Source: Haloarcula taiwanensis (GTDB taxonomy: Archaea > Halobacteriota > Halobacteria > Halobacteriales > Haloarculaceae). Taken from it: a stretch of 64,000 nt of DNA. This document shows, one piece after another, positions 43,144-49,464 of the stretch (the first letter of the stretch is position 1; every line of letters starts with the position of its first letter). The stretch spans positions 1,612,001-1,676,000 of the forward strand of contig CP019154.1 in NCBI GenBank assembly GCA_002844335.1. The letters run 5' to 3'. Made by a program: the position numbers and the translations under genes. Below the pieces are notes generated by a model. It searched no databases. It saw nothing but the letters and a program-made list of their open reading frames with translations, and was not told the origin of the DNA.

Positions 43144-43881
43144 CTAGCTCAATTCCCGGATCGCTTCCGCGAGTCGCGGCTCGATAGCAGCAGGCTCAGG
43201 CGCTTCTATCGTGAGTTTCGTGTGTCGCTCGTCGGCGTCGGTCATCTCCGAGAGCAGTCCGGCGCTGCGGTCGACCTCCAGATACACCGTGAGATGGCTG
43301 TCGTCGAACACCGGGACGACTTCCACCTCGTCGACCTGCTCCGCGAACTCGCCGCGCTGTGGCCGGAACTCGAACTCCTGAACGAAGTTCGTCGAGGTGG
43401 TAAACAGACTCCCGGCTGTGGCCTCACAGGCAGAGGCATGGAGCGAGAAGCCGAGCGAATCGAGCGCGTCGAACACTGCCTGCGTGCGGTGTGTCGGTTC
43501 GACCTCGATGTAATCCTCGTCACCGGGGTCGACCGCCATCGAGATATCGAGTCCGGTCTCGATTTCGACGGCCGTCGAGCGTGTCGTTACAGGCGTCACC
43601 CGGGGAATATGGACGGTCGTCTCGAAGCGACGTTCCTCACCCGCCTCGATGGTGAACGGCTCGGTGAGTTGCCACTGGTCGATGATGGCGTCCTTGTACC
43701 CCTCGTCGGATCTGTACTCAGTTTCCAGCGCGAAGTAGATCGCGTCGATATCCTGGTCCGTCGAGCCGCCCTCAACGTGAACTTCGGCACGGACGGACTC
43801 ACCGGCTCTGACGGAATCTGCCGGCAAGACCGTGTCCACCGTAGCAGACCCGATGCCGATTCTGGAAAGCACGTCTTTCAT
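43144..43881 (-). CDS. Spo0M-family (arrestin-like) protein
   Basis: 245 residues, two beta-sandwich halves, no membrane segment. The start DVLSRIGIGSATVDTVL and LPADSVRAGESVRAEV are the Spo0M consensus, and IDAIYFALET follows. Bacterial Spo0M acts in sporulation and stress; its haloarchaeal relatives have no known role. ATG at 43881 with a TATA region at 43904-43917 gives a leaderless transcript; the frame to 43899 adds only six codons. Convergent with the helicase gene. Confidence 0.88.
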   Translation of the reverse strand: MKDVLSRIGIGSATVDTVLPADSVRAGESVRAEVHVEGGSTDQDIDAIYFALETEYRSDEGYKDAIIDQWQLTEPFTIEAGEERRFETTVHIPRVTPVTTRSTAVEIETGLDISMAVDPGDEDYIEVEPTHRTQAVFDALDSLGFSLHASACEATAGSLFTTSTNFVQEFEFRPQRGEFAEQVDEVEVVPVFDDSHLTVYLEVDRSAGLLSEMTDADERHTKLTIEAPEPAAIEPRLAEAIRELS

Positions 43882-43903
43882 TGGTAGTGTGCAATTCAAC
43901 CGT

Positions 43904-43917
43904 CATATAGTATAAAG
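43904..43917 (-). promoter_or_regulatory. TATA region of spo0M
   Basis: The plus strand CATATAGTATAAAG region gives, on the minus strand, two overlapping TATA options centred 26-32 nt before the ATG at 43881. Confidence 0.5.
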
Positions 43918-44037
43918 TTCAGGGCGATACGGGGCGAAGAAATTGCGTATCGACGGACACGGGCGCCTGCGCGTGGCGGCCCGTCAGCACATAGAGCCGT
44001 CGATACCGACTGGTATCTGCGACAGTTGCCCAATCGA

Positions 44038-45174
44038 TCAGGTGTCAAGGGCATCCTGACCGAGTATGACCAGCCCCGCTATGTTGTTATCCAGATCAGT
44101 CAGAGAGTGGGCGCGGAACTTGTATGGCTGTCGCTGACCGCTGTCGAGTCGAAGGCTGGCCGTGACAGTCGTTCGGCCAGTACGGAGTGCGTTGTCAACC
44201 GCGTCAGTAATCATCTCCCGCTCGTCGTCAGGAAACAAGTCAGTGATCGCCGTTCCAACGGCTGTCTGTTCGGTGTGGCCAGTAGCCTCGAGTGCGCGGC
44301 GGTTACAGTGCTTGAGGGTGCCATGAGTATCTGTAACGAACAGTGGCTCATCGAGCGTGTCGAGCGCTTGTTGAATGACCGCCCGCTCCTCGCGTAACTC
44401 CTGCTCACGGGCGTACCGTTCGGTGATGTCGGTAAACGCGACGACGAGTTGCTCGACCTCACCGTCTCTGATAATCGGCGTGGTATTGACTTCATGGACG
44501 ACTTCGCCGACCGGATGAGTAAGGGTCACCGTATATGAAATTGTTTCTCGCATGTCGACGCATTTCCGATACGCGCCGGCGACCGCTCTGGCATTCTCGT
44601 CGCCGAGTGCCTCCTGTGGGGTCTTACCGATAAGTTCTGACTCTGCAAGTCCGGTAAACTCCTGAACCCGTGAGTTACACCGACGGAAGCGAAACCCGTC
44701 TTGCTCGACATCAACAAGCAGGAGTCCGTTCCGCGCGTTCTCGAAAACAGCGGCGTACTCCTCTTTGGTCTCGCGTAGCTGTTTTTCCGAGTGATACCGG
44801 GTGACAGCGTTGTTAATACGGTTGGCCAGTAGTTCGTACTGATCAGTTCCGGATTGTTTCTGTAGGTAGTCAGTTGCGCCAGCAGAGATCGCATCGCTTG
44901 CGATCTCTTCGCTTCCTCGGCCAGTAAACAGAATGAACGGGAGTTTGGAGTGTTCCGCCCGGACGGCTTGTAAAAACTCAAGTCCGTCGATACCGGGCAT
45001 CTCAAAGTCGGAAACGATGCAGTCAGGGGAGAAATCGTCGAGTAGCTGTAGCCCCTCTGTCGCGCTTGCAGCAGTCTCCACGTTGAACCGACTGTCCTTG
45101 CGTTCGAGGAGGTCGGCAGTCAGGCTAGCAAGCCCCTTATCGTCATCGACATGTAGAATGTCAACGCCCCCCAT
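44038..45174 (-). CDS. REC-PAS-PAS signalling protein without a kinase domain
   Basis: 378 residues. The receiver domain (1-120) has HVDDDKG, the Asp in CIVSDFEMPG (near 56) and the Lys in YLQKQSG. Two PAS domains follow (about 135-250 and 265-375), with an EYAAVFENARNGLLLVDV opening and a DTHGTLKHCN start. No H-box and no HATPase domain are present; the stop follows the second PAS. It may receive phosphate from another kinase and pass it or bind a partner. AAATAAT near 45206-45212 is a weak TATA. Function unknown. Confidence 0.85.
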   Translation of the reverse strand: MGGVDILHVDDDKGLASLTADLLERKDSRFNVETAASATEGLQLLDDFSPDCIVSDFEMPGIDGLEFLQAVRAEHSKLPFILFTGRGSEEIASDAISAGATDYLQKQSGTDQYELLANRINNAVTRYHSEKQLRETKEEYAAVFENARNGLLLVDVEQDGFRFRRCNSRVQEFTGLAESELIGKTPQEALGDENARAVAGAYRKCVDMRETISYTVTLTHPVGEVVHEVNTTPIIRDGEVEQLVVAFTDITERYAREQELREERAVIQQALDTLDEPLFVTDTHGTLKHCNRRALEATGHTEQTAVGTAITDLFPDDEREMITDAVDNALRTGRTTVTASLRLDSGQRQPYKFRAHSLTDLDNNIAGLVILGQDALDT

Positions 45175-45374
45175 ATGCTTTGGTTGGACTGTACTGGATT
45201 ATTTCTTTCTATCATCCAACTGATACTACGGCCCGGAAACACACCGCAAAGACAGCGCATTCTACTCCACTGGTCGTGCAATGCTGTGGCTTAGTATCAT
45301 AGCATCTAACGACCAAGTTCTGTGTATTTGACACTATCCGGGTCACTCAAACCACTCGGGGCACAAAGGGGAGC

Positions 45375-45980
45375 ATGACCGAGTGGCGTGACGCGTCGGC
45401 TCCCACCTGTCCAGAGTGTGATGAGTCGCTGGAACCCACCGCGATGACCTGCCCACACTGTGACGCGACGCTGCTCACCGACGAACAGACCGAGATGCTC
45501 GACGAGCGCCTGACCGAGACGCTTGAGTCGATGGACTCCGGTGCGCCGACGTGGGCAGTCACGCTCACTGGCCTCTCGCTCGGAATCGCCATTGCGCCGC
45601 TCGTGCTGTACGCGGTCGTCATCCTCGTCGGCGATCTCTCGCTTCCCGTGGCCGTCGGCGTCCTGCTGGCCGGCTGGCTCGTCCCGGCCGCATATCTCTC
45701 TCGGCTTCGCAATCCCAGCGAGGTGCTGGCCCGCGGGCTGTACCTCGTCGTCGCCGGTGTAGCCGTCGTCGTGGTCGTAGTGGGATATGAGGTCTTCCTG
45801 TCGAATGGCCCATCAGTCGTCTCCGAGCAGACTGCGCTCGTGTCGCTCGGTCTGGCGATTCCGGCGGCACTGGGCGCGCTCATCGCGCGTCGCGCCGCCC
45901 GACGGGCTGACCGGCAAGCCCGCGGAGAGCCGGGGCCGCTGCACGAGCGATTCAGTATCGACGACGAGTCCGACGACTGA
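45375..45980 (+). CDS. Zinc-ribbon membrane protein
   Basis: 201 residues. An N-terminal zinc ribbon has CPECDESLEPTAMTCPHC (residues 12-29), then an acidic helix and four predicted membrane helices (about 60-80, 88-108, 118-140, 150-170). It ends with a charged RRAARRADRQARGEPG tail. The layout resembles haloarchaeal zinc-ribbon membrane proteins of no fixed function. AAGGGGAG precedes the ATG. It is 35 bp upstream of the MutS-like gene. Confidence 0.75.
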   Translation: MTEWRDASAPTCPECDESLEPTAMTCPHCDATLLTDEQTEMLDERLTETLESMDSGAPTWAVTLTGLSLGIAIAPLVLYAVVILVGDLSLPVAVGVLLAGWLVPAAYLSRLRNPSEVLARGLYLVVAGVAVVVVVVGYEVFLSNGPSVVSEQTALVSLGLAIPAALGALIARRAARRADRQARGEPGPLHERFSIDDESDD

Positions 45981-46015
45981 AAACGCCTAAGCGGGCCGCC
46001 GTTCTCCACCCGTGC

Positions 46016-47773
46016 ATGCGACTGGAGGAGTACTGGGGCATCGGCCCGAAGACGTCCGAACTGCTCACCGAGGAGCTGGGCGTCGAGCGGGCCATCGAGG
46101 CAATCGAGTCGGCGGATACACGAGCGCTAACCACGGCTGGCCTCTCTCAGGGGCGCGCAACGCGCATCCTCCGGCGGGCGACCGGGGCCGAATCGATGGG
46201 CCTGCTCGCCACCAGAGACACCCGCGACGTGTACAAGGAACTGCTTGACCTCGCCGAGGAATACGCGGTCACGGCGGCTGCGGCCGACAGCATCCGGGTG
46301 CTGACGCCGCTGCCGACCCGCGAGGCGATGGACGAGCGGCTGGACGACGTGCTCGAAGCGCGGGACACGTGGGCCGGCCTCGCCGACGAGGACCAGCGGG
46401 CCGTCCTCGACGCGTTCGAGGACTACGACGCCGCCGGGGGCGAACTGGCCGCGGTCGACGTGGCGCTCGCGCTCCGGGACACCGGCGTCGAGAACGGCGT
46501 GTTCGAGCCGCTCGCCGCCCTCGACCGCGACTCCCTGGCGACCGGCCGGGCGGCGCTCGCCGGCCTCGCGGGCGACGGCGACTCCGTCGGCGAGGGGGCC
46601 GACGACGAACTGGACCGTCTGCGCGACCGGCTCGGGCAAATCGAGGACCTCGCGGCCGCCTCGATGGAGGTCGTCGAGGCCGTCCAGGAGGGCGCGCGGC
46701 GGCCCGACGAGTTCCAGGACGCGCTGGTGCGCCACGTCACGAGCGAGACCGGCGTCGACGCCGCCAGGGTCCGGGACGCGATGCCCCGCGAGGCGACCGA
46801 CGCCCGCGACTTCGTCGACGTGGCGTTGCGGGAACTCCGGAGCACGCTGCGAACCGACGTCCGGGAGCGCGAGCAGGCGGTCGCCGACCGGTTGGAAGAC
46901 GACCTCGCCGATGCGCGTGCGGAGATCGACGCCGCGGTCGAGGCGGTAGACGACATCGCCTTCTCGGTGTCGCTGGCCCGGTTCGCCATCGCGTTCGACC
47001 TGACCCGCCCCACCTTCGTCGAGGGCCGCAAGACTATCGCGGTGCAACGGGCCCGCAACCTCACAATCGCCGACGTGGAGAGCGTCCAGCCGGTCACCTA
47101 CGCCATCGGCGACCACACGCTGGAGCTAGACCGGGCGAACCGACCGCCCAGCGGCGACCGGGTGGCCGTTCTCACTGGCGCGAACTCCGGCGGGAAGACG
47201 ACCCTGCTGGAGACGCTGTGTCAGGTCCAGTTGCTCGCCCAGATGGGGCTGCCCGTGCCCGCCGACGCCGCCGAGGTGAGCGTCGTCGACACCGTCGTGT
47301 TCCACCGCCGGCACGCCTCGTTCAACGCCGGCGTCCTCGAATCGACGCTGCGCTCTGTCGTGCCGCCGCTGACCGAGAGCGACCGGACGCTGATGCTCGT
47401 CGACGAGTTCGAGGCCATCACCGAACCCGGCTCCGCCGCCGACCTCCTCCACGGACTCGTGACGTTGACTGTCGACCGCGACGCGCTGGGCGTGTTCGTC
47501 ACGCACCTCGCGGACGACCTGGAACCGCTGCCCACAGAGGCCCGCGTCGACGGCATCTTCGCTGAAGGGCTGAATCAGGACCTCGAACTGCAGGTCGACT
47601 ACCAGCCTCGGTTTGGCACGGTCGGAAAATCCACACCGGAGTTCATCGTCTCCCGACTGGTCGCGAACGCCAAGGACCCCGTCGAGCGAAACGGGTTCGA
47701 GACACTCGCCACGGCCGTCGGCGAGGAAGCGGTCCAGCGGACGCTCTCAGACGCCCTCTGGACCGACGAGTAG
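46016..47773 (+). CDS. MutS-like (MutS5/MutS2-class) ATPase with N-terminal helix-hairpin-helix
   Basis: 585 residues. An N-terminal HhH (YWGIGPKTSELL and GLSQGRATRILR) precedes a long coiled-coil region (about 180-330), then the MutS-type ABC ATPase with Walker A GANSGGKTTL, Walker B LMLVDEF and HLADDLEPL. There are no N-terminal MutS mismatch-recognition domains, so it resembles the short archaeal MutS5/MutS2 group acting on recombination intermediates, not mismatch repair. The ATG at 46016 gives direct HhH. Immediately follows the zinc-ribbon membrane gene by 35 bp. No MutL here. Confidence 0.88.
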   Translation: MRLEEYWGIGPKTSELLTEELGVERAIEAIESADTRALTTAGLSQGRATRILRRATGAESMGLLATRDTRDVYKELLDLAEEYAVTAAAADSIRVLTPLPTREAMDERLDDVLEARDTWAGLADEDQRAVLDAFEDYDAAGGELAAVDVALALRDTGVENGVFEPLAALDRDSLATGRAALAGLAGDGDSVGEGADDELDRLRDRLGQIEDLAAASMEVVEAVQEGARRPDEFQDALVRHVTSETGVDAARVRDAMPREATDARDFVDVALRELRSTLRTDVREREQAVADRLEDDLADARAEIDAAVEAVDDIAFSVSLARFAIAFDLTRPTFVEGRKTIAVQRARNLTIADVESVQPVTYAIGDHTLELDRANRPPSGDRVAVLTGANSGGKTTLLETLCQVQLLAQMGLPVPADAAEVSVVDTVVFHRRHASFNAGVLESTLRSVVPPLTESDRTLMLVDEFEAITEPGSAADLLHGLVTLTVDRDALGVFVTHLADDLEPLPTEARVDGIFAEGLNQDLELQVDYQPRFGTVGKSTPEFIVSRLVANAKDPVERNGFETLATAVGEEAVQRTLSDALWTDE

Positions 47774-47778
47774 CCGAG

Positions 47779-48243
47779 TCAGGACGGCGAACTGGCGACG
47801 ACTCGCTCCTCCCCTTCGACCGCCTCGGCGATGTTTTCCAGAAGCCGCCGTACCTCCCGGCGGTTGTACCAGCGGATGAGCGGCGCGAGGAGAACCTCCG
47901 GGAGTGGCCCGGGGACCTCGTACTCGGCCGCGTATGTGAGCCGCGTGCCCCCGCGCTCCGGTTCGAACCGCCAGGCTATCCGGCCCGTCAGGTCGCCGCT
48001 CATCTCGTAAACGATACGCTCGGGCGGCTTGTACGTCGAGGCACGGACCTCACCGGTGAAGGTGATTCCGAACATTTTGTACTCGTACGCAGCGCGGTTT
48101 CCGCTGTTTGGCAGCCGCTCGATGCGTTCGGCGCGGGTAAGGCTCGGCGTGACGGCCGCCTGGTTCGACGGCTCGTCCATGAACGTGAACACTGTCTCGA
48201 CTGGTGCATCGAGCCAGCGGTCGTCGGACGTATGGACGGTCAT
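47779..48243 (-). CDS. SRPBCC-fold (START/Bet v1-like) protein
   Basis: 154 residues. Helix-grip fold signs are WLDAPVETVFTFMDEP at the start, the central beta-sheet blocks YEYKMFGITFTGEV and ERIVYEMSGDLTGRIAWRFEP, and the C-terminal helix EVRRLLENIAEAVEG. Such proteins bind hydrophobic ligands in a pocket. ATG at 48243 is chosen because homologues begin with MTVHT-type starts; the frame to 48528 covers a tRNA-like element and is not protein-like. Convergent with the MutS-like gene (5 bp between stops). Ligand unknown. Confidence 0.82.
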   Translation of the reverse strand: MTVHTSDDRWLDAPVETVFTFMDEPSNQAAVTPSLTRAERIERLPNSGNRAAYEYKMFGITFTGEVRASTYKPPERIVYEMSGDLTGRIAWRFEPERGGTRLTYAAEYEVPGPLPEVLLAPLIRWYNRREVRRLLENIAEAVEGEERVVASSPS

Positions 48244-48323
48244 ACATACCGCTTCGTGCGCCAGTATCTTACAGGCTCGGCTCACAGTGACCGCAAGCGA
48301 GGGTACCGGTTGTGACCGGCCCC

Positions 48324-48339
48324 GGCGGCTACAGCCGCC
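48324..48339 (-). other. 6-bp GC hairpin in the SRPBCC gene leader
   Basis: GGCGGC, TACA, GCCGCC on the plus strand is a perfect 6-bp stem with a tetraloop. It lies between a TATA-like GTATATTC (48404-48411) and the SRPBCC ATG at 48243, so it may be part of a long structured leader or a separate small RNA. Confidence 0.35.
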
Positions 48340-48403
48340 GAGTGCGGCGTGACCGGGTTCTGTTCTTCGAGTCGCGTCGCCGCCTGCCGATGACGGCGGC
48401 GAG

Positions 48404-48411
48404 GTATATTC
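48404..48411 (-). promoter_or_regulatory. TATA-like box in the 48.2-48.4 kb gap
   Basis: On the minus strand GAATATAC. If used, transcription begins near 48383, giving a leader of about 140 nt before the SRPBCC ATG. Confidence 0.3.
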
Positions 48412-48423
48412 GATGCATGGGTG

Positions 48424-48491
48424 TGGACTTCCCGGCAGGAATCGAACCTGCACCGGGCGGAGGCCCGGATCCGTCTGGAATGTTCGGGAAG
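48424..48491 (-). ncRNA. tRNA-like element with encoded CCA and no normal anticodon arm
   Basis: On the minus strand a perfect 7-bp acceptor (CTTCCCG with CGGGAAG), discriminator T, then CCA. The T arm is perfect (GCAGG, TTCGATT, CCTGC). The rest does not make a normal tRNA: the D region is a short TCC/GGA hairpin, and the anticodon position holds a 6-bp stem CCGGGC/GCCCGG with a CTCC tetraloop. Total length with CCA is about 68 nt. It may be a degenerate tRNA, a tRNA-derived RNA, or a tRNA mimic. It lies 26 bp downstream of the small ORF at 48518-48811. Confidence 0.45.
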
Positions 48492-48517
48492 ACAGCGACG
48501 ATGGAGGAAGGCGGGAC

Positions 48518-48811
48518 TTACGCATCACCGGTCACGTCGACGCGGTTGACCGCCATCACGCCGAACCCTTCTTGCAGGAGTTCAGTGCGGTCGCCGTCGA
48601 CCTGCATCGTCAGCGACACATCTGCGTCGACTCGGATATCGGTCCAGGTGGGCCGCACGCTGGTCACGCGGTCGACGGCCACGTCTTCGACGCCGTCGAC
48701 GGCCGCGAGGACGTCGGCGACACCGGCTGCGAGGGTCTCGGACCCGCCACGCGGAACGCGCAGTGATACGTCGGCCGATACCTCGGTCGGGGGGGTCGCC
48801 TGCAGCGACAT
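48518..48811 (-). CDS. Small conserved-looking acidic protein of unknown function
   Basis: 97 residues, acidic, no Cys, no membrane segment. Alternating hydrophobic residues and the central VRPTWTDIRVDADVSLTMQVDG suggest a small alpha/beta fold. I recall similar haloarchaeal proteins with a DGVEDVAVDRV motif and unassigned function. ATG at 48811; the frame to 48850 adds 13 doubtful codons. The tRNA-like element begins 26 bp downstream on the same strand, so the two could share a transcript. Confidence 0.65.
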   Translation of the reverse strand: MSLQATPPTEVSADVSLRVPRGGSETLAAGVADVLAAVDGVEDVAVDRVTSVRPTWTDIRVDADVSLTMQVDGDRTELLQEGFGVMAVNRVDVTGDA

Positions 48812-49165
48812 AACGCCGACGGCCGGGGTCGAACCGGGCCGAAAGGGCACTCACCAATCGAGTCGCGTCGGTCGGGGACTGCGCGGGTGGCGGGCGCGTA
48901 CGTCCGGCCCGGAGCGGCCGGTACAGGATTCCCACACCGGGACGATGGGGAACCCGAGGCTGGACAGCGAGGTAGCTACGCGATGCAGTACAGGCTCAGG
49001 GGCGAGTGGCGACACACCGGTAGGCCACACTGGCCGGCGTAAGCCTCTCAGGCGGAACAGTCGAGCGGTGGGTAGAGTCCCGCTGCTCGACAGTGAGCCA
49101 GATCAAATCGCCGCCGCAGTGCGGCGTCCATGAGTGGGAGGCCGGTCCCACGGCGGCGAACTAGT
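48812..49165. other. 354-bp stretch without a clear gene
   Basis: GC-rich, with two perfect inverted repeats (49060-49066 with 49085-49091, and 49134-49139 with 49146-49151) and no reading frame I trust. It may hold a structured RNA. I looked for RNase P and SRP RNA core motifs and did not find a convincing set. Confidence 0.45.
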
Positions 49166-49336
49166 CTATGGTGCCACGTGCGGAATTTTCACCGAACAGG
49201 TGTCCGCGGCGGCCCGTTCCCCAATAAGGGGTGCATACTCGATCGTAGCATCAAGGCTACGTTCGATAGCCGACCGCCCGCTGTACAGCCAGCGAGCGAA
49301 CGACGTTGGCGCGGGAACGGGAATTGCGTAGGTCAT
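49166..49336 (-). CDS. Short ORF with leaderless promoter, unknown function
   Basis: 56 residues, from ATG 49336 to TAG. TATATA (49362-49369) is centred 28-29 nt before the ATG, the spacing of a leaderless haloarchaeal mRNA. The protein (starting MTYAIPVPAPTSFARWLYSG) has no recognised domain, moderate hydrophobicity and one Cys. Third-position GC is lower than in neighbouring genes, which weakens the call. It lies 128 bp downstream of the Cu-ATPase gene end on the same strand. Confidence 0.4.
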   Translation of the reverse strand: MTYAIPVPAPTSFARWLYSGRSAIERSLDATIEYAPLIGERAAADTCSVKIPHVAP

Positions 49337-49361
49337 GGGTCACCACGTCGGTGAAAGCGAC

Positions 49362-49369
49362 GTATATAC
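49362..49369 (-). promoter_or_regulatory. TATA box of the 56-residue ORF
   Basis: GTATATAC in both orientations, centred 28-29 nt before the ATG at 49336. A second AT-rich box at 49383-49392 is nearby. Confidence 0.45.
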
Positions 49370-49464
49370 GACCAGAACCGGTGATATATTAAATCTGTTT
49401 CAGACATGATACCAGATGACAACCGGCTGCAGTTACTGAGACGGCTGCAGTCCACAATACGATG

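Noticed and set aside
46127..47116. 329-residue minus-strand ORF antisense to the MutS-like gene
   Set aside because: Shadow frame with no domain; the MutS ATPase motifs are on the plus strand.
48345..48434. Minus-strand ACAGAACCCGG (RNase P CR-V-like) and GGGAAGTCC (CR-I-like) strings
   Set aside because: They are only about 60 nt apart and in the order CR-I then CR-V, whereas RNase P RNA needs over 200 nt between them, and no other core motif fits. GGGAAGTCC is also part of the tRNA-like acceptor and CCA.
48312..49133. 273-residue plus-strand ORF across the tRNA-like element and 48.5-49.1 kb
   Set aside because: Ser/Arg/Thr-rich, low acidity, antisense to a better small gene; an artefact of high GC.
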